Source of the DNA: Paenibacillus agaridevorans
GTDB lineage: Bacteria; Bacillota; Bacilli; Paenibacillales; Paenibacillaceae
Direction: 5' to 3'
DNA length: 33,234 nt
Assembly: GCF_003112455.1 (NCBI RefSeq)
Contig: NZ_BDQX01000356.1
Span: 169,754-202,987, forward strand
Below the pieces are notes generated by a model. It was not told where the DNA came from. It worked only from the letters and a program-made list of their open reading frames with translations, and made no database searches. Numbering within the stretch: position 1 is the first letter of the stretch; each line of letters opens with the position of its first letter. Shown piece by piece: positions 1-6,491 of the stretch. The position numbers and the translations under genes were made by a program.

Positions 1-886
1 TGACATGCGGCGTCATGGTAGAGATGCTCTTCTGACCGATTACGATCAGATGCTTGTCGTCGACATACAACTCCTGCGGCTGGAAGCCTTCCTTGGCGTC
101 GTACTCCAGGACGGCGACCAGCTTCGGGTTCGAGGCGTCGGCAATATCGCTAATGATAACTCTGCTGCCGCTGATCTGGTAGACGAAGCCGCCATCCGTC
201 TTCGCCCAATCCGCCTCGTCCACGCCGTCTACCTGCACGTTCGTCGTGGAATGATCGTCGGAAGGAGGAGAAATGTCCGGACTAGGAGCTGCAGAACCGG
301 AATCCGCTCCCCCGAGGGAGGCGGACGTCTCCGCTGCTGCAGTCGCCGTAATTGTTAACTTGTTCTGCGACTTCATTGAGGCTTGCAGCAGTTCCATCAG
401 CTTCTTGCTTGTACCTACGGTTGGCAATTGCTTTGGTTCATCAATGGTGATGAGCCGTTTCGCGCCATCCCAAGCGACGACCGTGCCCAGCGCTTCTGAC
501 AATGCGCGAAGCGGCACCATCGTTATGGCATTCTCAATCCGCGGAGCAAGTGGAAGCTTGGCATTTTTCCCGTCTGTCGTCATTGTTGCCGATCCGATGG
601 TGATTGCCGCGCTGCGACCTTCTCTCTGTATGGTCACCTTCTCGGAGCCGTCAGCGGCTTCGGCGTATTCGACCTTGGCTCCCAAAGCTTCGGCAATCTC
701 GCGCAGCGGCACCAGGGTTGTACCGTTATGGATATAAGCGGGCGTTGCCAACTCTAATGGTTTGCCCTTCACCCAGACCTCGATGGAGCCTTGGGCGACA
801 ACTTCCTCTTTGAACGCCCCGCCGGTGAATGGCGACAGACATAACAGCAGTGTGAGAAACGCTGCTATCGTTGCCTTCTTTTTCAT
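1..886 (-). CDS. Secreted stalk-domain / beta-propeller protein (partial, 3' end outside window)
   Basis: The frame opens at an ATG at 886 after AGGAGG at 900-895 and stays open to the window edge, giving at least 295 residues of a longer protein. A signal peptide (MKKK followed by a hydrophobic stretch) comes first. Two copper-amine-oxidase-N-terminal-type stalk units follow, each with the hallmark VPLRE/VPLRA-(I/L)-(A/S)EALG and, in the second, VAWD (about residues 30-145). A low-complexity Ser/Ala/Pro linker precedes TNVQVDGVDEADWAKTDG, which is the start signature of secreted C-terminal beta-propeller proteins (COG4880-like). Stalk domains are thought to anchor or extend proteins at the Gram-positive cell surface, so an extracellular role is likely. 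The enzymatic or binding function is unknown, and the propeller blades lie mostly outside the window. Confidence 0.88.
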   Translation of the reverse strand, partial: MKKKATIAAFLTLLLCLSPFTGGAFKEEVVAQGSIEVWVKGKPLELATPAYIHNGTTLVPLREIAEALGAKVEYAEAADGSEKVTIQREGRSAAITIGSATMTTDGKNAKLPLAPRIENAITMVPLRALSEALGTVVAWDGAKRLITIDEPKQLPTVGTSKKLMELLQASMKSQNKLTITATAAAETSASLGGADSGSAAPSPDISPPSDDHSTTNVQVDGVDEADWAKTDGGFVYQISGSRVIISDIADASNPKLVAVLEYDAKEGFQPQELYVDDKHLIVIGQKSISTMTPHV

Positions 887-1022
887 TTTCGAATCCTCCT
901 TTGACGATTGTATGGACGCCGACCCCTTCAAGCTGTCTGAATGTCATGGATGTTACCATCTTGACGCGGAGAAAATGGAATATGTTGCGAGTTGTTGGCA
1001 CATTTTAACGGGATTCTCGGAG

Positions 1023-1222
1023 TAAAACGCCGATGGCCCGAAAAGTAACTCTGATGAGCGTCCATAGGCGTTAGTACCGCCTATGGCTCCAAAAAGTAGG
1101 CGAACGAGCGACTGTAGGCGTTAAAAACGCCGATGTCCCGTAAAGTAACTCTAATGAGCGTCCATAGGCGTTAATACCGCCGATGGATCCCAAAAGTAGG
1201 CGAACGAGTTACTGTAGGCGAT
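1023..1222. repeat. Four tandem 50-bp hairpin-forming repeats (100-bp higher-order period)
   Basis: Units lie at 1023-1072, 1073-1122, 1123-1172 and 1173-1222. Units 1 and 3 are nearly identical, as are units 2 and 4, so the array is a duplicated pair. Every unit starts near CGCC(G/T)ATG and ends in TAGGCG. Units 1 and 3 can fold with AACGCC-g-ATGG pairing to CCAT-a-GGCGTT; units 2 and 4 have CGCCTA/TAGGCG-like arms. AAAGTA is shared in the middle of all units. No open frame fits. The array fills the gap between the stalk-domain gene and the Nudix gene. Confidence 0.9.
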
Positions 1223-1273
1223 AATAACAAGACTGTGGATAATGAGGCCGCACCATCGCCACTAAGCCGCTAG

Positions 1274-1672
1274 TTACGCATTCATACCTTTCATTAGTCG
1301 TTGAACCGTTGGAAGATCGGCAGGCGCCCACTCCAGCCCATCAAGTTCCGAAGCAGGAAGCCAGATCAGCTTCTCGTGTTCTCTTGGGACGGGAACGCCA
1401 CTCTTGATTGTCGCATAATAAGTCAACAAGCGTACCTGTATCTCTGGATATTGGTAGAGGGTATCCTCGATGCTGGAGCCAACCTCGATGAGGCAACTAA
1501 GCTCCTCCTCAATCTCGCGAATGAGGCATGCCTCTGCCGATTCATGGGGTTCCAGCTTGCCACCAGGAAATTCCCATAGTCCCGACATGGACATCCGGGA
1601 GGAACGCAGCGCGCATAAGATCTCCTGACGCTCATTGCGGATAACGGCTCCTGCAACCATGATCATTTTCAT
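1274..1672 (-). CDS. MutT-type Nudix hydrolase (8-oxo-dGTP diphosphatase-like)
   Basis: A 132-residue single-domain protein of usual MutT length. The Nudix box is intact: the segment from GGKLEPHES through REIEEEL fits GX5EX7REUXEEXGU with the catalytic Glu cluster, except that the residue after EEL is Ser rather than Gly. The first residues, MVAGAVIRNERQEILCALR, match the beginning of MutT/NudG-like (d)NTP pyrophosphatases that sanitise oxidised nucleotides. The start is ambiguous: ATG at 1672 lies only one base from the GAAGG at 1679-1675, while ATG at 1666 (residue 3) has the better 8-nt spacing. It is a stand-alone gene, and its exact nucleotide substrate cannot be told from sequence. Confidence 0.88.
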   Translation of the reverse strand: MKMIMVAGAVIRNERQEILCALRSSRMSMSGLWEFPGGKLEPHESAEACLIREIEEELSCLIEVGSSIEDTLYQYPEIQVRLLTYYATIKSGVPVPREHEKLIWLPASELDGLEWAPADLPTVQRLMKGMNA

Positions 1673-1865
1673 ACCTTCATCGCGCCTTTCCGTTCACATA
1701 ATCCTATTTCACGTTGCTTTCATCATATATGACTTCGGAACTATAATTCAATGAGTACCAGTACCTATGCGCGAAACCCACACTTTCTCATAAATTTTAA
1801 AAATAGTTTCCAAATGGTAGTTGTATTTCCTTGATACATAGCGGAAAATAATAATAGGTAAATTT

Positions 1866-1882
1866 TGCCGAAGAATGTCGAA
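1866..1882 (+). promoter_or_regulatory. Tandem Spo0A-box-like sites upstream of the histidine kinase gene
   Basis: TGCCGAA (1866-1872) and TGTCGAA (1876-1882) both fit the 0A-box core TGNCGAA. They are in the same orientation and exactly 10 bp apart, the spacing at which a Spo0A dimer occupies two boxes. They lie 50-66 bp before the ATG at 1932 in an AT-rich leader. Whether they would activate or repress is not clear, because no unambiguous -35/-10 pair was found beside them. Confidence 0.5.
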
Positions 1883-1931
1883 AAATATTACAAGCGCACA
1901 GGGATGAATATTATGGCTCGAGGTGAAGGGA

Positions 1932-3863
1932 ATGGCAGTTGTCAAAAAAGGTTTAATATCGCTTGTTGCGCTGATCTCGTTCATTGGAGCATTCTTTACG
2001 GGATCACCATCTATCCATGCCGCTAAAGGGCAGAGTGACGACCAAACAATCATTACCGAGTGGCAGATGCTTTGGGAGCAGTCCGGTCAGTCGCTCACAA
2101 TCGAAGAAGTTAGCTCATTGTCGGACAACGCCGGTTGGTTCACAGTGCATTCCGATGGAGAGTATCCAAGCGTGCCGGAAGGGATAGATTCGGCTTGGAT
2201 TAAGTTCAGCTTGCCGGAGTTGACTCAGATGCGGCCTGCACTCGAAATAAACAAATTATATGGTCAAAATGTAAAAATACACATGGGTAAAGATGAAATT
2301 ATTTATAATACTGAAAGAAATTATGCGTTTGATAGAAACAATATCGTACTACCTTTTTCCGCCGAAGAATCAAATTCCATTATTTACATACATATATCTA
2401 GTAAGTTCGAAAGGCTGGGCTTGCAGCAGGCTGTTATTGTTCAAAATTTTGATTTCATTTTCAAGGAAACAATCAGATCGGATTTGGTCGATATTATCAT
2501 TGGTTTTTCACTAGTATTTATATCATTTTTTATGATAATTAGCGCGGCATTTTTAAATAGATCCTTTATGCCTGGATGGACTTCATTATTTATCGTAATG
2601 CTTTCTATTGGAATAATGATTTTAAGTTACTCTTCTTTTATGGATAGATTTTATCCCGAGTTCGGTAAATTGTTCTATTATTCTTTTGATGTTGCATCAA
2701 CTCTATTACTACCTTCATTGCTCATTTTTTTTGAGAAAATTTTCGGCGAAGGACCTTATAAAATAATAAAAAAACTTAACAAAATACAGATTCCACTTGT
2801 GGTATTTAGCTTTTCATTATTAATAATTAGTTTATCAAATGATTACTTTGATGGAATATACCAAACTTTTAGTATGATTTATTTAGGGTCAACTATTATT
2901 ATAGGCAACATGATATTATTATTTTCAATGCTGCATTATTGTTTAATGGGGGATAAAGAAGCCATTATCATGGCTACAGGACTAGGGACTTTTTTGGTTA
3001 TAGGATTAGCAGAAGTACTCTGGTATCTACTCAGTGAATCAATATATAAAATGAATTACTGGAAGTTTGGAGTAGTTTTCTTTTTAGCATCGCTAATTCT
3101 AGTACTTGTTCGTCGGATTATGAAAAATTATGAAGTTGTCGTAGAATATAGCAAGCAAATTGAAATTTATAATAATGAACTTCAACGATCGGAAAAAATA
3201 GAATTAATTAGTCATCTAGCAGCTTCAATCGCACATGAAGTTAGAAATCCATTACAAGTTACAAGAGGATTTCTGCAAATTATAGGTGAGAAAATTACTG
3301 AGAAAAAATTAAAAGCTTATACTACATTAGCTATAAATGAACTTGATAGAGCATCTGAGATTATAACTGATTTTTTAACCTTTGCTAAACCTGATCTAGT
3401 TGAGTCGAATAAACTGAATGTAGTTACTGAAATTATGCAGATTGAAGCGATTTTGGCTCCATTGGCGAACTTGAAAGGGAGTACGATTACTGTAACAGCT
3501 GAAGCGGAATTATTTATAAAAGGGAATTCTTCGAAGTTTAAACAAGCACTAATAAATTTAATAAAGAATAGCATTGAAGCATTGAATGAGAACGGAGAAG
3601 TAGTCATTCATGTTTATAAAACGAAAAGAGAGATCATTGAAATTCTTATTAAGGATAACGGTGAGGGAATAGAAGCTCAGGATTTAAAACGACTTGGAGA
3701 GCCATACTATTCAAAGAAATCAAAAGGAACGGGTTTAGGGTTAATGGTCACATTTAGAATTATTGAAGCGATGCAAGGGATAATTAAATTTAGTAGTGAA
3801 ATAGGGGTAGGAACTGAAGTTACCATTCAGATTCCTGCAATTCAGCATGATGATGATAGGTAA
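1932..3863 (+). CDS. Orphan 7TM sensor histidine kinase (sporulation-kinase-like)
   Basis: The 643-residue membrane sensor kinase starts at ATG 1932, six bases after GAGGTG; an in-frame GTG at 1923 has no ribosome site. Order: signal/TM segment (about 5-23), extracytoplasmic domain (about 30-180), seven or eight hydrophobic helices (about 185-395) in a 7TMR-DISM-like arrangement, a short coiled linker, HisKA with HEVRNPL (phosphoacceptor His about 435), then HATPase_c with N box (NLIKNSIEAL), G1 (DNGEGI) and G2 (GTGLGL). The H-box context HEVRNPLQVTRGFLQ closely resembles KinA/KinB/KinE-type kinases that feed the Spo0F-Spo0A phosphorelay. No response regulator is adjacent. From about 2250 onward the gene is strongly AT-rich, whereas its first 320 bp resemble the flanking genome. 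The gene faces the isoprenoid/RiPP locus. The kinase call is firm; the phosphorelay role is inference. Confidence 0.92.
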   Translation: MAVVKKGLISLVALISFIGAFFTGSPSIHAAKGQSDDQTIITEWQMLWEQSGQSLTIEEVSSLSDNAGWFTVHSDGEYPSVPEGIDSAWIKFSLPELTQMRPALEINKLYGQNVKIHMGKDEIIYNTERNYAFDRNNIVLPFSAEESNSIIYIHISSKFERLGLQQAVIVQNFDFIFKETIRSDLVDIIIGFSLVFISFFMIISAAFLNRSFMPGWTSLFIVMLSIGIMILSYSSFMDRFYPEFGKLFYYSFDVASTLLLPSLLIFFEKIFGEGPYKIIKKLNKIQIPLVVFSFSLLIISLSNDYFDGIYQTFSMIYLGSTIIIGNMILLFSMLHYCLMGDKEAIIMATGLGTFLVIGLAEVLWYLLSESIYKMNYWKFGVVFFLASLILVLVRRIMKNYEVVVEYSKQIEIYNNELQRSEKIELISHLAASIAHEVRNPLQVTRGFLQIIGEKITEKKLKAYTTLAINELDRASEIITDFLTFAKPDLVESNKLNVVTEIMQIEAILAPLANLKGSTITVTAEAELFIKGNSSKFKQALINLIKNSIEALNENGEVVIHVYKTKREIIEILIKDNGEGIEAQDLKRLGEPYYSKKSKGTGLGLMVTFRIIEAMQGIIKFSSEIGVGTEVTIQIPAIQHDDDR

Positions 3864-3870
3864 AAAAACA

Positions 3871-3894
3871 TTTGCTAAAATCGATTTTAGCAAA
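3871..3894. terminator. Perfect 24-bp palindrome after the kinase gene
   Basis: TTTGCTAAAATCGATTTTAGCAAA is its own reverse complement. It begins eight bases after the kinase stop codon. Read on the minus strand it is followed by TG and seven T residues; on the plus strand there is no T tract. It can act as a weak or bidirectional stop between the convergent kinase and peptide genes, or as a binding site. Confidence 0.5.
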
Positions 3895-3961
3895 AGAGTT
3901 TACCAGCATTAGTGTGTTCCAGCGAGCACGTATTATCATAGATGCACTCTCAGCACTCTAT

Positions 3962-4006
3962 AGTTTTTTTGAAAAAGTGCCGAATGTCTTAATGACTTCG
4001 GCACTT
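3962..4006 (-). terminator. Rho-independent terminator of the peptide precursor gene
   Basis: AAGTGCCGAA (3975-3984) pairs with TTCGGCACTT (3997-4006), and GTC/GAC pairs inside the loop. On the minus strand the stem is followed by a T-rich run (TTTTTC and then further bases to 3962). It lies 30 bp after the stop of the NHLP precursor gene. Confidence 0.8.
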
Positions 4007-4035
4007 AGAAATATCGTTAGTGTATTCAACTAACT

Positions 4036-4275
4036 CTACAACCATCTTGCTCCTTCAACATCTTCATCACTAGATATATCGGATGGATTTTGAGGAAGAA
4101 CTAGGTATAAATCATTTGCGGTCTCTTCTAAAATATGTAAGTTAATTTCTTCCGGCGCCTCTACACCAAACACATCTTTAATTGTAGCTTTGGGATTGGA
4201 TAGTAGGTCTTTCTTAAAAGACGGGTCACTCCATGCTTTTTCAATAATCTGATTTTTTAAATCTTGAGCATCCAT
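4036..4275 (-). CDS. NHLP-leader RiPP precursor peptide with Trp at the penultimate position
   Basis: A 79-residue peptide with ATG at 4275 and AGGAAGG about nine bases upstream. Residues 5-64 fit the NHLP (nitrile-hydratase-alpha-like) leader family: Ile-x-Glu/Lys-Ala-Trp-x-Asp-Pro-x-Phe (AWSDPSF, 14-20), LLSNPKATI (24-32), GVEAPEEI (37-44) and the closing DLYLVLPQNP (55-64). The family is known as a leader for heavily modified peptides. What follows is only SDISSDEDVEGARWL. SDEDVEGA resembles the acidic segment and Gly-Gly/Gly-Ala cleavage site of Nif11/NHLP leaders, which would leave Arg-Trp-Leu or a slightly longer tail as core. The enzyme gene at 4577-5587 lies upstream on the same strand. 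A cyclodehydratase, radical SAM enzyme or exporter is not seen nearby. Product and function are unknown. Confidence 0.8.
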   Translation of the reverse strand: MDAQDLKNQIIEKAWSDPSFKKDLLSNPKATIKDVFGVEAPEEINLHILEETANDLYLVLPQNPSDISSDEDVEGARWL

Positions 4276-4336
4276 TTAATACACCCTTCCTAATTGAAAT
4301 GTGTTCATTATTTTCAAAGATATGTTAACACAAAAA

Positions 4337-4343
4337 TTCGACA
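4337..4343 (-). promoter_or_regulatory. Single Spo0A-box-like heptamer upstream of the NHLP precursor
   Basis: The plus strand reads TTCGACA, the exact 0A-box consensus TGTCGAA on the minus strand. It lies 61 bp before the precursor start codon in the AT-rich leader. One heptamer can occur by chance. It is listed because the neighbouring kinase gene also has such boxes. Confidence 0.25.
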
Positions 4344-4353
4344 GAAACCACTA

Positions 4354-4608
4354 CTATTTTACTATTAAAAAAATAGAGAGTGACTCTTGCATTACTTGAT
4401 AGATGTTCAGAAGCAAGAAAACACTACTATAGTAGTGGTTTTTTGCTCCTGAACATCTAAATTTATTGCCATATCGGGACTTCTTTAGGGCTTTCAATTT
4501 CATAACATCTGGGGCAGAAGGAACAACCGGATAAAGTTTCTTTGACGATTCGGTCACAGCTTCGAGGTCAATATCTTCAGGAACAGGTTGTTCTACCTGT
4601 TTCGACAT
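4354..4608 (-). CDS. Small ORF following the isoprenoid enzyme; possible second peptide, 3' part altered
   Basis: The ATG at 4608 lies inside the end of the upstream enzyme gene (32-bp overlap), after GAGAAGAG, so translational coupling is plausible. The 84-residue product begins MSKQVEQPVPEDIDLEAV. Residues 25-34, LYPVVPSAPD, resemble the LYLVLPQNPSD end of the NHLP leader in the next gene, but the conserved N-terminal part of the leader is absent. After about residue 50 the frame runs through the 58-bp palindrome at 4401-4458 and becomes hydrophobic, which looks like read-through into non-coding DNA. The native protein may once have ended near SRYGNKF. It may be a short core or partner peptide, or a decayed precursor. 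No function is assigned. Confidence 0.45.
   Translation of the reverse strand: MSKQVEQPVPEDIDLEAVTESSKKLYPVVPSAPDVMKLKALKKSRYGNKFRCSGAKNHYYSSVFLLLNIYQVMQESLSIFLIVK
4401..4458. repeat. 58-bp near-perfect palindrome between the enzyme and precursor genes
   Basis: AGATGTTCAG at 4401-4410 returns inverted as CTGAACATCT at 4449-4458, and CACTACT at 4422-4428 as AGTAGTG at 4431-4437. Over 28 paired positions there are three mismatches and a 2-base loop. No T tract follows on either strand, so it is not a standard terminator. CCACTACTAT occurs again at 4347-4356. It could be a small palindromic mobile repeat, an attenuating hairpin between the two genes, or a processing site. Confidence 0.7.
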
Positions 4609-5587
4609 TTCTCTTCTCGAATAACAAATTAATTCCGCCTCCTAATAGCTTCCGCTTACGCTGTTCGTGCTGATTCGCAATAGATTCCAGAGTGTCTATC
4701 ATGTAGGCATTAAAAGCGAGCAGATCGGTTGGCGCGCTGGTGTTCTGGAGAAGGCGATCTTGAAAACCGCCGGCTATATTAGCGTAAGGCTTCATGCAGC
4801 ATCGTACATAAATCGCAGCCTCGATTCGCTCCTTCGTGAGTCCTTCCGTGTTGTAAGGCGGTACGGATTTGACAGAAAAGTCACCGTTCCACCCCGCCGC
4901 AATCATCGCCAGAAGTCCGTTGTAGCTGCCGTCCGCGAGATCTTCTTCCCAGTCGGCCCAGTCGTCCAGCATCTGGAGCGTCATAAGAGCGATATCGATG
5001 GCCTCTTCGGTTAAGGCGATCCGTTGTTCAGTCGAAGTAGAAGGAGCGCTTGCGTCCAGCAGTAGAGCGCCGACCGCGCTTATTTTGACAGGTGCGGCTT
5101 TGCCCGATGTGAGCAGCGGATTTGTTAGGAAGTAGTTGCCGCGCCCCTCGCTTACGACGCTGTCTGCCCAAGTCCGCACATAACCGTCGTAGTAACGCCA
5201 GAACGGGCTGTCGGAAGGGAAGAGCGCACGGAAGATCCAAAACATCTCTTGTTGAAGAAGACTGCCGAGGGCAAGCTGGGACTTCCAGTCGCCGCCTGCA
5301 ACTTTGCTGTCCATTACATCGTCTTGAATAAAAAAGTAGAGCATGCCATATACATTGGCAAGCGCAAGTTGTCCGCATTGCTCTTCCGAGATCTCTGCCT
5401 TCTCCTTCATCCAATACGGCAGCAGCATGCAGATGTAATCCTTGCCGCCGTCCTGGTTGGCGGGATTAAACTTCTCCGCATAGGTTATTCCAAGCTCGTG
5501 GATCGGGGGCGGGAAACGTCCGATCGTCTCCAGAGCTTGGCCGAATACGTTCCTGATCCGCGGCTTGTACCGTTCATACCATTCCAT
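4577..5587 (-). CDS. Class I isoprenoid-synthase-like enzyme (possible peptide prenyltransferase or terpene synthase)
   Basis: A 336-residue, largely helical protein of about the length of polyprenyl synthases, bacterial terpene synthases and ComQ. Two Asp-rich metal-binding motifs are present: FIQDDVMD (DDxxD at 89-93) and QMLDDWADWEED (208-216), at the spacing expected of the class I fold that binds a diphosphate through Mg2+. The second motif is DDxxD-like rather than the NSE/DTE triad of canonical terpene cyclases, which favours the prenyltransferase side of the superfamily. ATG at 5587 is preceded by GAAGGG at a rather long 13 bases. The gene overlaps a small peptide ORF and sits upstream of an NHLP precursor, so modification of a peptide with an isoprenyl group is a natural guess; production of a free terpene is the alternative. 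Its substrate cannot be read from sequence. Confidence 0.72.
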   Translation of the reverse strand: MEWYERYKPRIRNVFGQALETIGRFPPPIHELGITYAEKFNPANQDGGKDYICMLLPYWMKEKAEISEEQCGQLALANVYGMLYFFIQDDVMDSKVAGGDWKSQLALGSLLQQEMFWIFRALFPSDSPFWRYYDGYVRTWADSVVSEGRGNYFLTNPLLTSGKAAPVKISAVGALLLDASAPSTSTEQRIALTEEAIDIALMTLQMLDDWADWEEDLADGSYNGLLAMIAAGWNGDFSVKSVPPYNTEGLTKERIEAAIYVRCCMKPYANIAGGFQDRLLQNTSAPTDLLAFNAYMIDTLESIANQHEQRKRKLLGGGINLLFEKRNVETGRTTCS

Positions 5588-5607
5588 GTGCTGACATCAT
5601 CCCTTCG

Positions 5608-5655
5608 GACTATTAAAATGATGATATAGTTCAAAAATACTATACCACGATAGTC
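5608..5655. promoter_or_regulatory. Clustered ACTAT/ATAGT inverted boxes upstream of the isoprenoid enzyme
   Basis: Four half-sites lie within 48 bp: ACTAT at 5609-5613 and 5639-5643, ATAGT at 5626-5630 and 5650-5654. The outer pair extends to GACTAT and ATAGTC. The arrangement is two head-to-head pairs with spacers of 12 and 6. It lies 21-68 bp before the start codon at 5587, where an operator is expected. No regulator is assigned. Confidence 0.35.
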
Positions 5656-5918
5656 GGAAATTGGATGCAGATTATGGAAGATTAGGAGGAATTTTTGCGC
5701 ACGGCTTCTTGCAACTACCTTATAACTACCTGTTGAGTAAATGTAAAAAATCCAGTAAAATGGATTTGATTGTGGAGGTGGCGCAAGATCATCTATGCAT
5801 CCATATGAAACTAGACCTTAGTCGGGGTTCTTTCTATTACCTCAGAAGGTTCTTCGAAACCTTCTCCTGCATTAAAGTTAATACCAGACGATAGTTCTTT
5901 AATGTGGAGGTCATCTTA
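5656..5918. other. Intergenic stretch without a supported gene
   Basis: The gap between the divergent isoprenoid and cysteine-hydrolase genes runs from 5588 to 5918. Apart from the ACTAT boxes, it holds one hairpin, AGAAGGTT (5844-5851) and AACCTTCT (5858-5865) around a CTTCGA loop, without a T tract. A 77-codon open frame at 5661-5894 has no ribosome site and no recognisable domain. Confidence 0.6.
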
Positions 5919-6488
5919 ATGAGTAGAGACAAAGAGATTTACGTGCTTCTGACGGACACGGGGACAGTTTTGACCAAAATTATACGAACGTTCACGAAGG
6001 ACCCGCTTAATCACGCATCCATTGCCTTCGATCCGGATCTCCAGGAAGTGTACAGTTTCGGCAGAAGAAATCCCAACAATCCATTCTTCGGCGGCTTTGT
6101 GCGTGAAGATGTGCGGAGCTCGTTTTTCGAAGAATCCATGTGCGCCTTATATCGTTGTACAGTCAGCCAAACGGTCTACAATAATCTGAGAAATCAGGTG
6201 CAGCATTTCGAGCAGAATCAGGATTTGTACAAATATAATTTGGTCGGCATGCTCGGCGTTGTCTTTAATATCGAATGGGAGCGCAAATATTCGTACTTCT
6301 GCTCGCAGTTCGTGGCGACGATGTTCCAGCGAAGCGGCATGGAACTGATCGATAAGTCGCCTCTCCTCGTGACGCCAGGCGATCTGCAGCATACATCCAT
6401 GCTCGAATTAGTCTACCACGGTCAATTGCACTCATACGTGGGGTGTCAAAACAGCATAGCCGCCGCCAGCGCGTTCCGCACGGCATAG
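5919..6488 (+). CDS. Permuted papain-like (YiiX/NlpC-P60 superfamily) cysteine hydrolase
   Basis: 189 residues; ATG at 5919 is eight bases after GGAGG, while the in-frame GTG at 5904 lies before that site. The conserved His comes first (LNHASIAFD, His32) and the candidate nucleophile later (SYFCSQFVATMF, Cys128), the order seen in circularly permuted papain-fold enzymes such as YiiX/YaeF rather than in classical NlpC/P60. There is no signal peptide, so it is cytoplasmic. Such proteins act as amidases, acyl hydrolases or peptidases; the substrate is not predictable. It is divergent from the isoprenoid/RiPP locus and closed by its own terminator, so membership in that locus is only a possibility. 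Confidence 0.75.
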   Translation: MSRDKEIYVLLTDTGTVLTKIIRTFTKDPLNHASIAFDPDLQEVYSFGRRNPNNPFFGGFVREDVRSSFFEESMCALYRCTVSQTVYNNLRNQVQHFEQNQDLYKYNLVGMLGVVFNIEWERKYSYFCSQFVATMFQRSGMELIDKSPLLVTPGDLQHTSMLELVYHGQLHSYVGCQNSIAAASAFRTA

Positions 6489-6491
6489 AGG

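Noticed and set aside
1023..1222. CRISPR array
   Set aside because: Units are directly adjacent with no unique spacers and there is no cas gene; the 52-bp array at 32643 fails for the same reason.
1901..1931. TATTAT at 1909-1914 as the -10 of the kinase promoter
   Set aside because: It is too near the ribosome site; the transcript would start within or after GAGGTG.
5661..5894. 77-codon ORF between the isoprenoid enzyme and the cysteine hydrolase genes
   Set aside because: No ribosome binding site, no recognisable domain, and it covers the putative regulatory region.
5919..6488. Assigning the permuted papain-like enzyme as the maturation protease of the RiPP
   Set aside because: Only adjacency supports it; it is divergent and such enzymes are common single genes.
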